Positions 18,114 to 26,348 of a stretch of 64,000 nt of DNA are shown here, in pieces. Made by a program: the position numbers and the translations under genes. Within the stretch, counting starts at the first letter, position 1. The number at the start of each line of letters is the position of its first letter. This DNA comes from an uncultured Bacteroidales bacterium (GTDB lineage Bacteria > Bacteroidota > Bacteroidia > Bacteroidales > FEN-979), in contig CAILVF010000037.1 of the NCBI GenBank assembly GCA_903837605.1, positions 1-64,000 of the forward strand. Direction: 5' to 3'. The notes under the pieces are model-generated. The model was not told the origin of the DNA and made no database searches. It worked only from the letters and a program-made list of their open reading frames with translations.

Positions 18114-18364
18114 GTGATATTGTTCTTATATGGTCATAGCTCCTTCAGTTTCATGACTGGCTGAATTCAGGAGAAAGGCCTGGTTCAATTAGTTTCTGCC
18201 CGCAGTTTGCTTATTATCTTTAGCAGGAGGTTGTGATTTGCCCGCAAATATACGGAATCCCGAAAAACCTCAGCCACTTGAATACACTGCATAACCATAA
18301 TGGCGTGCAATTGATTCCCCGAATATTTTGCTTTTTCCTTTACGGTCCAGTAGTTTTATGAAAT
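18114..18364. other. Non-coding stretch without recognised elements
   Basis: About 250 bases between cysC and the tRNA terminator. I found no convincing ORF, tRNA or repeat here. It presumably contains the cysC promoter, but no clear TAnnTTTG on the minus strand stood out. Confidence 0.4.
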
Positions 18365-18400
18365 AAAAACGCGTCAATCGAATGATTGACGCGTTTTTTA
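18365..18400 (-). terminator. Strong intrinsic terminator downstream of tRNA-Lys
   Basis: A 15-bp perfect inverted repeat (arms 18365-18379 and 18384-18398, core CGCGTCAATC/GATTGACGCG) with a 4-base GAAT loop and A/T tails on both sides. It lies 21 bp past the 3' end of the tRNA gene. Confidence 0.8.
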
Positions 18401-18420
18401 TTCACTTCGGAGCCGTTTTG

Positions 18421-18493
18421 TGATCCGCCTGGGATTCGAACCCAGGACCCCCGCCTTAAAAGGGCGATGCTCTACCTGCTGAGCTAGCGAATC
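18421..18493 (-). tRNA. tRNA-Lys (anticodon TTT)
   Basis: A 73-nt minus-strand cloverleaf. The acceptor stem is GATTCGC/GCGGATC with discriminator A; the D arm has GCTCAGCAGGTAGAGC; the anticodon loop CTTTTAA gives UUU; and the T arm has GGTTCGAATCC. The CCA end is not encoded. A strong terminator follows. Confidence 0.95.
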
Positions 18494-18565
18494 TCGCTTT
18501 TAAATTTGAGGGTGCAAATGTAGAAAAAATATCAGAACAAACAAGCAGTAGTTGATAAAAAAACC

Positions 18566-19177
18566 TTAAGGGATCTCGCCTTTGCCTATCCTCAGTACGA
18601 TTGCTTCATCATTCCGGCAGTCAATCACCGTGGATGGGACATCCCCTGAATGACCCGAATCAATTACAATGTCGACCAGTTTCCTGAATCTTTCGTAAAT
18701 TTCTTCCGGATCAAGGGGGTATTCGATAAATGTATCATCGGAATGAATAGAAGTAGTCATGATGGGATTGCCAAGCTTCTCAACGATCTGCAGGGGTACG
18801 TTATGGTTTGGGATCCTTATGCCTACGCTTTTTTTCCTGCTCTGGAAAAAATGGGGCACATTGTTGTTGGCTTTTAATATATAAGTATATGGTCCGGGCA
18901 GGGTCCTGCGCATTAACCGGAAAATATCATTGTTGATCGGCCTGGTGTAATCTGCAAGCTGGCTGAGGCTGTGACATATAAATGAGAAATTAGCCTTTTC
19001 TCTCTTTATGCCCTTGATCAATGCGACCCTGTCAACTGCCTTGATCTTTGTAATGTCGCAACCCAGTCCGTAAACCGTATCTGTCGGATAAATGATAACA
19101 CCTCCGCTTTTTAAACAATCGGTTATGATCTTTAAATGACGTTCGCCGGGGTTGTCGGGATGGACCTTGAGAAGCAT
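18566..19177 (-). CDS. Sua5/YciO/YrdC family protein (threonylcarbamoyl-AMP synthase type)
   Basis: 203 residues. Members of this family make threonylcarbamoyl-AMP from threonine, bicarbonate and ATP for the t6A37 modification of ANN-decoding tRNAs, including tRNA-Lys. The start LLKVHPDNP, the substrate-site KSGGVIIYPTDTVYGLGCD (about residues 28-46) and RIPNH are typical. The protein is of YciO/YrdC length and lacks the extra Sua5 C-terminal domain. The YciO branch often lacks full activity, so a direct TsaC role is likely but not certain. It lies between tRNA-Lys and the SRP RNA gene. Confidence 0.85.
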   Translation of the reverse strand: MLLKVHPDNPGERHLKIITDCLKSGGVIIYPTDTVYGLGCDITKIKAVDRVALIKGIKREKANFSFICHSLSQLADYTRPINNDIFRLMRRTLPGPYTYILKANNNVPHFFQSRKKSVGIRIPNHNVPLQIVEKLGNPIMTTSIHSDDTFIEYPLDPEEIYERFRKLVDIVIDSGHSGDVPSTVIDCRNDEAIVLRIGKGEIP

Positions 19178-19217
19178 TGTTTTACGAAAACGTGATGTTC
19201 GATATAAGAAAAAAAAT

Positions 19218-19314
19218 GGGTAAGCCCCTTATATCGCACCGCTCAACCAACTTACCCTTGCTTCCTTCCGGACCTGGGGGAGTTTGAAGGGAGCTGGTCG
19301 TATAAGACTTACCC
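19218..19314 (-). ncRNA. ffs: Signal recognition particle RNA (4.5S-type, small)
   Basis: The minus strand contains the invariant SRP domain IV loop CAGGTCCGGAAGGAAGCA, and the ends pair (GGGTAAG with CTTACCC, continuing as CTTATA/TATAAG). The roughly 97-nt length fits the bacterial small SRP RNA that binds Ffh for co-translational membrane targeting. A run of T residues follows the 3' end on the minus strand. Confidence 0.93.
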
Positions 19315-19368
19315 GCTGCAAAGTTACAAAAAATCCTGCCACAGGCAAGGAGAAATCTGTTTTTTTCG

Positions 19369-19376
19369 TATGTTTG
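19369..19376 (+). promoter_or_regulatory. Candidate -7 element for the DUF4199 gene
   Basis: TATGTTTG matches TAnnTTTG and lies 28 bp upstream of the ATG at 19404. The -33 box is poor. Confidence 0.4.
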
Positions 19377-19403
19377 TCTCCAACACCAAAAAAAATCACA
19401 GCA

Positions 19404-19937
19404 ATGGAAGAAAAAAAACCTTCTCCTTCAGGAAATGCCCTTAATTACGGATTAATTACCGGGGCCGTATTAATCGTGTACAGTCTGCTATTGTACATTG
19501 CGAATCTTTATCTCAATAAATCACTTGGTTATGTAGGATATGTTTTTTTACTGGGTGGTATGGTATGGGGTACGCTCGAATACAGGAAAAAAGTCACAAA
19601 CGGATTCCTGACTTACGGACAGGCATTCAGTTCCTGTTTCCTTATCGGTTTGTTTGCCGGGATACTGGGGGCAATTTATATGTTCATCTTCGCCCAGTTT
19701 ATCAACCCGGGCTTCGTCAATGAGATAATTGAACAGGCAAGGATTCAGATGCAGGCAAAAAACCTGACGGATGACCAGATCGAAACAGCCCTCAGCTATA
19801 CCCGTAAATTTACAAGCCCGGTGATGATGATGATCTGGGGTCTTGTTGGATATGCACTGGTTTCGGTCGTACTTGGACTGCTTGCTGCAATTTTTCTTAA
19901 AAAAGAAGATCCTAACGCTACTGCATCCTCACTGTAA
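19404..19937 (+). CDS. DUF4199 family membrane protein
   Basis: 177 residues from the ATG at 19404; the longer reading frame would run back into the SRP RNA gene. Four hydrophobic helices are visible: LITGAVLIVYSLLLYIA, YVGYVFLLGGMVWG, FLIGLFAGILGAIYMFIFA and the Gly-rich SPVMMMIWGLVGYALVSVV. The FLTYGQAF segment is typical of DUF4199, a Bacteroidota family of unknown function. The GT2 gene starts 9 bp downstream, a common arrangement in this phylum, so it may act with that glycosyltransferase. Confidence 0.85.
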   Translation: MEEKKPSPSGNALNYGLITGAVLIVYSLLLYIANLYLNKSLGYVGYVFLLGGMVWGTLEYRKKVTNGFLTYGQAFSSCFLIGLFAGILGAIYMFIFAQFINPGFVNEIIEQARIQMQAKNLTDDQIETALSYTRKFTSPVMMMIWGLVGYALVSVVLGLLAAIFLKKEDPNATASSL

Positions 19938-19946
19938 ACTGTATAA

Positions 19947-20885
19947 ATGGATATCTCTGTTGTAATCCCTCTTCTGAATGAAGAAGGGTCTTTGCCTGAA
20001 CTTGCTGCATGGCTGGAAAAAGTCATGACTGAAAATAACTTCTCATGGGAGGTTATTTTTGTTGATGACGGCAGTTCCGACACTTCCTGGCAGATCATCG
20101 AACAGCTTTCTTCTCAAAAACAAAATTTCCGTGGTATTAAATTCAGGCGTAATTACGGGAAAGCAGCTGCTTTGAATGTGGCCTTCCAGGAAGCTTCAGG
20201 CGATGTCGTTATTACCATGGATGCCGATCTCCAGGACAGTCCCGACGAGATCCCCGAATTATACAGGATGATCAAGCAGGAAGGTTTTGACCTGGTTTCT
20301 GGCTGGAAGAAAAAGCGTCATGATCCCATTTCCAAAACCATACCTACCCGTTTCTATAACTGGTCGGCCCGCAGGATGTCGGGGATCAAACTGCATGACT
20401 TCAACTGCGGCCTCAAAGCTTATCGTAATGCAGTCATAAAAAGTATCGAGGTTTACGGCGATATGCACCGGTATATCCCCTTCCTTGCCAAATGGGCAGG
20501 GTTCAGGAAAATCGGGGAAAAAGTCGTCCGCCATCAGAAACGGAAGTATGGAAAGACCAAGTTCGGCCTGGACCGGTTTTATAAAGGGTACCTTGACCTG
20601 CTTACCATTTCATTCATGTCGCGTTTCGTAAAACGCCCTATGCATTTCTTCGGCTTGTGGGGAAGCCTGCTATTCACCGCAGGGTTCTTCATTGCAATTT
20701 ACCTGGCTTATGAAAAATTCTTCCACCAGGCTTTCAAGATGACCGAGCGCCCCCTTTTCTTTTTCGGGCTGCTGGCCATGATCATGGGGACACAGCTTTT
20801 TGTTGCAGGGTTTCTTGGGGAACTGGTCAGCCGGAATTCCTCCGACAGGAACCAATACCTTGTTGAAAAAAAGACAGGGTTATGA
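19947..20885 (+). CDS. Family 2 glycosyltransferase (DPM1/GtrB-like)
   Basis: 312 residues. The N-terminal GT-A domain starts DISVVIPLLNEE and has the VDDGSSD nucleotide-sugar motif and the metal-binding MDADLQD near residue 93. Two C-terminal transmembrane helices (GLWGSLLFTAGFFIAIYLAY and FFFGLLAMIMGTQLFVAGFL) follow, as in enzymes that load a sugar on undecaprenyl or dolichyl phosphate. It therefore probably makes a lipid-linked monosaccharide at the inner membrane. It is in tight linkage with the DUF4199 gene upstream and a sensor kinase gene 39 bp downstream. Confidence 0.9.
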   Translation: MDISVVIPLLNEEGSLPELAAWLEKVMTENNFSWEVIFVDDGSSDTSWQIIEQLSSQKQNFRGIKFRRNYGKAAALNVAFQEASGDVVITMDADLQDSPDEIPELYRMIKQEGFDLVSGWKKKRHDPISKTIPTRFYNWSARRMSGIKLHDFNCGLKAYRNAVIKSIEVYGDMHRYIPFLAKWAGFRKIGEKVVRHQKRKYGKTKFGLDRFYKGYLDLLTISFMSRFVKRPMHFFGLWGSLLFTAGFFIAIYLAYEKFFHQAFKMTERPLFFFGLLAMIMGTQLFVAGFLGELVSRNSSDRNQYLVEKKTGL

Positions 20886-20924
20886 CAGGGCCTGTCCTGT
20901 ATTATTTTTATTACCTGAAAGCAA

Positions 20925-22118
20925 ATGACGGATCCAAAAGATATTGAACGTAAAGTCAGGTTCATGCGGAAGGTTTCCATCTTCCAGGAATCATCCGATA
21001 AATTGCTGGCACGTATTGCCGAGAGCCTTACCGAAATGGAGGTTTCCGAAGGTCAGAACATTGTTCTGAAAGGGGAATTGGGCGATTCGATGTACATCAT
21101 CCTCGACGGAAGGGTGAAAGTTCACGATGGTGATTATATTTTCTCGGTTCTTAAAACCGGTGATGTTTTCGGGAAATATTACCTTATTGACCAGCAGGAA
21201 CGCTCGGCTACTGTCACTGCACTTTCACATACCTTCCTGCTGCGATTCAACCAGGATGAATTTCACAGGATCACCCAACATGAAAATACAATTTTTAAAG
21301 GAATACTCAAGACCCTGGTACGCCGCCTGAGGGATATGAATGTAATCGAAGAACAGTTAGCGGCCCAGAACACCGAGATCCTTCAGCAAAAAAATACGCT
21401 TGAAAAACAAAAACTGGAACTGACTGAGCTGAATGCGACAAAGGATAAGTTCTTCTCTATAATCGCCCATGACCTTCGCAGCCCAATCTCCACGCTGATC
21501 TCGCTCTCCGAAGTATTGCACACCGACATGGATTTGCTGGAGCCTCAGCAGCAGAAGGATATTCTTGAAAGCCTTCATGATCTTTCAAGGAATTATCTGA
21601 AGCTCCTCGACAACCTCCTTCAATGGGCCCGGGTGCAGTCGGGGAGGATGATCCCTGAACCTGCTGGTTTTGACATTTCTGAAGTGATCCACGAAGTCAT
21701 TTCTTTTTACCGGCCTTATGCCCTGGATAAACAGATCAGGCTGGTTGAAAGGAATATCTCTCCTGTTATAGTCTATGCCGATATGAATATGATCAGGGTC
21801 GTACTGAGGAACCTGATCTCAAATGCGATTAAATTTACCCAGCCAGGGGGTGAGATCCATATTATTATGATCAATAAAGTTGACTGGGCGGAAGTGATCG
21901 TCCAGGATAACGGGCTCGGTATGTCGCCCCAGGTGTTTGAAGGTTTGTTCAAGCTTGATAAGACCCAGTCAATGGCAGGTACTGCAGGAGAGAAAGGGAC
22001 AGGATTGGGTTTGCACCTTTGCAAAGAATTTGTGGAGCTTAACAAAGGCACGATAAAAGTTGAAAGCCAGAAAGGTTTCGGTTCGGTGTTCAACTTCACT
22101 ATTCCTAAACCGGCTTAA
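20925..22118 (+). CDS. Soluble sensor histidine kinase with cyclic nucleotide-binding (CRP-like) sensor domain
   Basis: 397 residues, no membrane segment. The N-terminal cupin-type cNMP-binding fold spans about residues 20-125 (GDSMYIILDGRVKV, GDVFGKYYLI). A coiled coil at 140-172 leads into a HisKA domain with the phospho-acceptor His182 in IIAHDLRSP. The HATPase domain has NLISNAIKFT, DNGLGM and GTGLGLHL. The input site lacks an obvious phosphate-binding Arg of the cAMP cassette, so the ligand is open. No response regulator is encoded nearby. It is sandwiched between glycosyltransferase genes, hinting at control of envelope glycan synthesis. Confidence 0.88.
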   Translation: MTDPKDIERKVRFMRKVSIFQESSDKLLARIAESLTEMEVSEGQNIVLKGELGDSMYIILDGRVKVHDGDYIFSVLKTGDVFGKYYLIDQQERSATVTALSHTFLLRFNQDEFHRITQHENTIFKGILKTLVRRLRDMNVIEEQLAAQNTEILQQKNTLEKQKLELTELNATKDKFFSIIAHDLRSPISTLISLSEVLHTDMDLLEPQQQKDILESLHDLSRNYLKLLDNLLQWARVQSGRMIPEPAGFDISEVIHEVISFYRPYALDKQIRLVERNISPVIVYADMNMIRVVLRNLISNAIKFTQPGGEIHIIMINKVDWAEVIVQDNGLGMSPQVFEGLFKLDKTQSMAGTAGEKGTGLGLHLCKEFVELNKGTIKVESQKGFGSVFNFTIPKPA

Positions 22119-22125
22119 GCAGTCT

Positions 22126-23328
22126 ATGCCACAACCAACGACAGTCGTCTTAATAGGTTCGGCTTACCCGTTGAGGGGAGGGTTGGCAACATATAACGAA
22201 CGGCTTATAAGGGAGTATATCCGCCTGGGTTCCTCAGCTTCCATCGTTACATTCAGCCTGCAATACCCTTCTCTGCTGTTTCCAGGTAAAACCCAGTATT
22301 CAACAGACCCCGCTCCACTGGGAATACCAATCCAGGTTAAACTGAACTCGGTCAATCCACTGAACTGGCTTTCGGTGGGAAATGAAATTAAAAAGGCCAG
22401 GCCCGACCTGGTCATTGTTAAATACTGGATGCCTTTCATGGCGCCATGCTTCGGTACTGTTTGCCGGCTTATAAGGAAGAACAGGCACAGCAGGGTGGTC
22501 TCGGTGATCGATAACATCATCCCCCATGAAAAGAGGCCCGGCGACAGGCTGTTGTCTTCTTTTTTTGTCAACTCCGTGGATGGCTTTGTCGCGATGTCCC
22601 ATTCCGTGATGGAAGACCTTGTAAGCTTTGATAATAAAAAACCTAAGCTCTACTGCCCGCACCCGCTGTACGATAATTTCGGGGATGCCATCAGCAAACA
22701 GGAAGCAAGGAAAAACCTGGGTCTTGACCCTTTGTCAAGGTATGCCCTGTTCTTTGGATTTATCAGGGACTATAAGGGACTTGACCTGCTGCTGGAAGCG
22801 TTTGGGACCGAAGCCCTCAGGAATTCAGGAATTAAACTGCTTGTTGCCGGTGAATTCTACTGTGATCCTGCACCTTACCATGAAATTATAAAACGCCATG
22901 GCCTGGGGGATACGGTGATCATGAGCAATGATTTCATCCCCGACAGTAAGGTCGTCAATTATTTCTGCTCCGCGGATGTGATCGTCCAGCCATACAAAAG
23001 CGCTACCCAGAGCGGCGTTACGCAGATAGCCTACCACTTTGACAAACCAATGATCATTACCGATGTTGGCGGACTGGCCGAGTTCGTGCCTCATGAACAG
23101 GTAGGCTTCGTGGTAAAACCCGATAAACAGGCCATTGCTTCTGCCATACTGGAATTTTACACTTCTGGCAGGGAAGCTGAATTCTCGGCCAATGCAGCCG
23201 TCGAAAAGCAAAAATATTCCTGGAAAAGAATGGTGGAAGCCATAAACGCAGCCATGGGGGGTGACCAGGGACCAGGGAACAGGGAACAGGGAACAGGGAA
23301 CAGGGAACAGGGAACAGGTAGTAGTTAG
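22126..23328 (+). CDS. Family 1 (GT4-like) glycosyltransferase
   Basis: 400 residues from the ATG at 22126, 7 bp after the kinase stop. The N-terminal GSAYPLRGGLATYNERL and the C-terminal GT-B domain with FFGFIRDYKGLDLLLEA and a QSGVTQIAYHFDKPMI donor-binding segment mark a GT1/GT4 transferase. The acceptor is probably an envelope glycan. The last roughly 20 residues (GPGNREQGTGNREQ type) are encoded by a heptad repeat array and are likely an acquired tail with no fold. The GDP-heptose genes that follow suggest a heptose or related donor. Confidence 0.88.
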   Translation: MPQPTTVVLIGSAYPLRGGLATYNERLIREYIRLGSSASIVTFSLQYPSLLFPGKTQYSTDPAPLGIPIQVKLNSVNPLNWLSVGNEIKKARPDLVIVKYWMPFMAPCFGTVCRLIRKNRHSRVVSVIDNIIPHEKRPGDRLLSSFFVNSVDGFVAMSHSVMEDLVSFDNKKPKLYCPHPLYDNFGDAISKQEARKNLGLDPLSRYALFFGFIRDYKGLDLLLEAFGTEALRNSGIKLLVAGEFYCDPAPYHEIIKRHGLGDTVIMSNDFIPDSKVVNYFCSADVIVQPYKSATQSGVTQIAYHFDKPMIITDVGGLAEFVPHEQVGFVVKPDKQAIASAILEFYTSGREAEFSANAAVEKQKYSWKRMVEAINAAMGGDQGPGNREQGTGNREQGTGSS

Positions 23329-23385
23329 CAGTCACTGTTCACCAGTTACCTTCGCTCTCTTCAGTCACCAGTCACCAGTCACCAA
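23261..23385. repeat. Heptad repeat R6 at the end of the GT gene
   Basis: Eight contiguous units (GTGACCA, GGGACCA, then six GGGAACA; 23261-23316) encode the C-terminus of the glycosyltransferase. After the stop come CAGTCAC-type units at 23329-23349 and three perfect CAGTCAC copies at 23362-23382. Confidence 0.92.
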
Positions 23386-23393
23386 TAAAACTG

Positions 23394-23401
23394 TATATTC
23401 G
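23394..23401 (+). promoter_or_regulatory. Candidate -7 element for hddA
   Basis: TATATTCG, a TAnnTTTG variant also seen before other genes here (TATCTTCG, TATTTTCG), lies 25 bp upstream of the hddA ATG and just after the repeat array. Confidence 0.35.
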
Positions 23402-23425
23402 CAATGTAATTTACCGATCATAACC

Positions 23426-24448
23426 ATGATTATACGTAGCAAAGCCCCTCTTCGCCTGGGTTTGGCCGGCGGAGGAACAGATGTCGCTCCATTTTCAGAT
23501 ATGTATGGCGGGGCAATATTGAATGCCACTATCAGCATGTATGCAACGGCTGCTATAGAAGCCCGGAACGATGGAAAGATCATCCTGAATTCCCTTGACA
23601 AGCATGAACGATATGAGCTTAATTCTGATCTGCAACTTGAGATTGACGGCAAACTTGACCTGCATAAAGGAATTTATAACAGGCTCATCAGGGATTATTC
23701 ACTTAAACCGCTCTCCTTTGAACTTTCAACCTATGTGGATGCCCCTCCGGGCTCGGGTCTCGGCACAAGTTCAACTCTTGTCGTTGCTATCCTGGGCGCT
23801 TTTTCCGAATGGCTCAACCTGCCGCTGGGCGAATACGACCTGGCCCATCTCGCTTATGAAATCGAAAGGGTGGACCTGAAAATGGCCGGGGGAAAGCAGG
23901 ATCAATATGCCGCAACATTCGGAGGGGTGAATTTTATGGAATTCTTCAAAGAGGATAAAGTCATCGTCAACCCCTTAAGGATACGTGACAAATATCTTGA
24001 TGAGCTGGCTCATAACCTTGTGCTGTATCATACCGAAACAAGCCGCCTTTCAAGCATCATCATTGAAGAACAGAGGAAGAATGTGATGGATGGCAATGAA
24101 AAGTCCCTCGAAGCCATGAACAAACTGAAGGAGCAGTCGCTGATGATGAAAGAAGCCCTGCTTAAAGGGGAATTGGATAAAATAGGGGATATCCTTGATT
24201 TTGGATGGAAGTTTAAAAAGAATATGGCCAACGGGATCACTAATCCTATGCTTGACGAGATTTATGATACGGCAAAAAGGAATGGCGCATCAGGAGGTAA
24301 AGTCTCAGGTGCCGGAGGCGGCGGGTTTATGTTCTTTTACTGCCCGGGAAATACCCGCTCGGCAGTAATCGAAGCTCTGAAAAAATTCGGAGGACAAACC
24401 AAACGGTATGATTTTACACAGAAAGGGCTTAGAAGCTGGACAATATAA
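23426..24448 (+). CDS. hddA: D-glycero-alpha-D-manno-heptose 7-phosphate kinase (GHMP family)
   Basis: 340 residues from the ATG at 23426; upstream in-frame sequence is repeat. The GHMP signatures are present: the N-terminal SKAPLRLGLAGGGTD, the ATP loop PPGSGLGTSS (near residue 110), and the C-terminal GASGGKVSGAGGGG. The enzyme phosphorylates heptose 7-phosphate at C1 to give the 1,7-bisphosphate of the GDP-heptose pathway. The linked gmhA, hddC and gmhB support the assignment over other sugar kinases. Confidence 0.9.
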   Translation: MIIRSKAPLRLGLAGGGTDVAPFSDMYGGAILNATISMYATAAIEARNDGKIILNSLDKHERYELNSDLQLEIDGKLDLHKGIYNRLIRDYSLKPLSFELSTYVDAPPGSGLGTSSTLVVAILGAFSEWLNLPLGEYDLAHLAYEIERVDLKMAGGKQDQYAATFGGVNFMEFFKEDKVIVNPLRIRDKYLDELAHNLVLYHTETSRLSSIIIEEQRKNVMDGNEKSLEAMNKLKEQSLMMKEALLKGELDKIGDILDFGWKFKKNMANGITNPMLDEIYDTAKRNGASGGKVSGAGGGGFMFFYCPGNTRSAVIEALKKFGGQTKRYDFTQKGLRSWTI

Positions 24449-24458
24449 AATAGGTAAC

Positions 24459-24980
24459 ATGACTTTCTTAGAATTAGCAAAATCAAGGTATTCTGTCAGA
24501 AACTATTTGCCAAAGCCTGTCGAAGAGGAGAAGCTTAATTACATACTTGAATGCGGGAGGATTGCACCTTCAGCCGCCAATTACCAGCCGTGGCAGATTA
24601 ACGTGGTACGTGATCCGGACTTAAAGAAGAAACTGGAAGAAACCTATGCCAGGGAATGGCTGAAACAGGCAGCTGTGATCCTGGTGTTTCTGGGTAACCA
24701 CCAACAGGGATGGAAGCGCAGTGATGGCAAGGATCACACCGATATTGACATTGCCATTATGGCCGATCATGTTACACTCGCTGCCGCAGAGCAGGGACTG
24801 GGAACCTGCTGGATCTGTAATTTCGATGCCGCAATGTGCATTCGGGTGCTGAACCTGCCCGATCATATAGAGCCCATAGCGTATCTCAGCCTCGGCTATC
24901 CTGCCGGTTCCACTGATCAGGTTTCGCGTCACCTGAAGCGTAAACCATTTGAAGAAATAATTAAATTTGACCATGTTTAA
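24459..24980 (+). CDS. Nitroreductase family FMN oxidoreductase
   Basis: 173 residues from the ATG at 24459, 10 bp after the hddA stop. The nitroreductase fold starts with the FMN-binding SRYSVRNY (residues 8-15), followed by RIAPSAANYQPW and the C-terminal YLSLGYPA. These are NAD(P)H-dependent flavoenzymes reducing nitro compounds, quinones or flavins. The gene sits inside the heptose operon although no step there needs a flavin reductase; co-transcription does not prove a pathway role. Confidence 0.88.
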   Translation: MTFLELAKSRYSVRNYLPKPVEEEKLNYILECGRIAPSAANYQPWQINVVRDPDLKKKLEETYAREWLKQAAVILVFLGNHQQGWKRSDGKDHTDIDIAIMADHVTLAAAEQGLGTCWICNFDAAMCIRVLNLPDHIEPIAYLSLGYPAGSTDQVSRHLKRKPFEEIIKFDHV

Positions 24981-25058
24981 TGAGGTGTTGATCATGATCA
25001 TAAAAGTTGTCCTGATCGATAGAATATATGCCTGAATAATTATACTATTGTAAACGCT

Positions 25059-25637
25059 ATGTCAAGAATCCAAGAATGTATCCGGCAGTCCATTGAGACA
25101 AAACAGAAAATCCTGAATGATCCTGCACTCCTGAAAGTTATTGATGATGTGTCTTCTGCATGTTGTACTGCATTCTGCAACGGGAACAAGGTGTTGTTTT
25201 GCGGGAATGGAGGAAGCGCCGCCGATGCCCAGCACCTGGCCGCTGAATTTTCAGGAAGGTTCTATTATGACCGTCCGCCCCTGTCATCCGAAGCCCTCCA
25301 CGTAAATACATCCTACCTTACGGCAGTCGGCAATGATTATTCCTTCGATGAGGTCTACTCCCGTCTCGTGAAAGGGATTGGAAAAGAGGGAGATATTCTG
25401 ATCGGGCTTTCTACTTCAGGCAATTCTAAAAATGTCATACGTGCATTTGAGGTTGCCAATGAAATAGGCATGCTGACCGTGGCCCTGACCGGGGAGAGCG
25501 GAGGCAGGATGAAAAATGCCGTTGATTTTCTGATCAATGTTCCATCAGCAGACACTCCCAGGATACAGGAATCCCATATCCTTATCGGGCATATTATTTG
25601 TGAGATCGTTGAATCTTCATTATTTCCCAAAGAATAA
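25059..25637 (+). CDS. gmhA: Sedoheptulose 7-phosphate isomerase (phosphoheptose isomerase)
   Basis: 192 residues, a single SIS domain. It converts sedoheptulose 7-phosphate to D-glycero-D-manno-heptose 7-phosphate, the first step of heptose synthesis. The phosphate-binding loop CGNGGSAADAQH (about residues 49-60), AEFSGRF and the LSTSGNSKN loop are all intact. hddC begins 6 bp after its stop. Confidence 0.93.
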   Translation: MSRIQECIRQSIETKQKILNDPALLKVIDDVSSACCTAFCNGNKVLFCGNGGSAADAQHLAAEFSGRFYYDRPPLSSEALHVNTSYLTAVGNDYSFDEVYSRLVKGIGKEGDILIGLSTSGNSKNVIRAFEVANEIGMLTVALTGESGGRMKNAVDFLINVPSADTPRIQESHILIGHIICEIVESSLFPKE

Positions 25638-25643
25638 TTCCTG

Positions 25644-26348
25644 TTGGAAGCGATAATACTTGCCGGAGGATTTGGAACTCGCTTGCAGGCCGTGGTTAAG
25701 GATGTCCCAAAATCCATGGCCCTGGTAAATGAAAGACCTTTCCTGGAGTACCTGCTCGATTATCTTATACATCAGGGAGTGGACCGTGCCGTTCTGAGTG
25801 TGGGCTACAAACGAGAGATCATACAAAGCCATTTCAAAAACCGTTACCAGACAATGGAACTGGATTACGCCATTGAGGAAGAACCCCTTGGCACCGGGGG
25901 CGGCATCAGGCTCTCGTTCTGGAGGATCAGGGGTGACCGGGCTGTGGTGATGAACGGCGACAGCCTGTTCAGGATAGACCTTCAGTCCTTTCAACGGGAA
26001 CACCTGGCGAAAAAAGCCGATGTCAGCCTGGCACTAAGGGAATTATCAGATACCGGCCGTTATGGAAGAGTCAGCATCAACAGGCAAAGAAGGATTACAG
26101 GTTTTGAAGAAAAAAGGGAGAATGCAGGCAGGGGACTTATCAACGCAGGAGTATACATGATTGAAAAGGCCTATTTAATGGAGCCGCATTTTCGGGGAAG
26201 ATTTTCAATCGAGAAGGATTGTTTCGAACAGTATTTCGGCATTGACCGTATGTATGGTTACCCGGCCGAAGGATATTTTCTTGATATCGGCATACCCGAA
26301 GATTTTCAGAAAGCTCAGCATGAATTTAAAGGATTTGAAAATAGATAA
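25644..26348 (+). CDS. hddC: D-glycero-alpha-D-manno-heptose 1-phosphate guanylyltransferase
   Basis: 234 residues from a TTG start that puts the nucleotidyltransferase signature AIILAGGFGTRL right at the N-terminus. No in-frame ATG precedes the motif. The enzyme transfers GMP to heptose 1-phosphate to give GDP-heptose. KSMALVNERPFLEYLL and the NGDSLF metal site follow. The 3' end overlaps gmhB by 29 bp, evidence of translational coupling. Nucleotide preference (GTP here rather than ATP) is inferred from the separate hddA kinase gene. Confidence 0.88.
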   Translation: MEAIILAGGFGTRLQAVVKDVPKSMALVNERPFLEYLLDYLIHQGVDRAVLSVGYKREIIQSHFKNRYQTMELDYAIEEEPLGTGGGIRLSFWRIRGDRAVVMNGDSLFRIDLQSFQREHLAKKADVSLALRELSDTGRYGRVSINRQRRITGFEEKRENAGRGLINAGVYMIEKAYLMEPHFRGRFSIEKDCFEQYFGIDRMYGYPAEGYFLDIGIPEDFQKAQHEFKGFENR

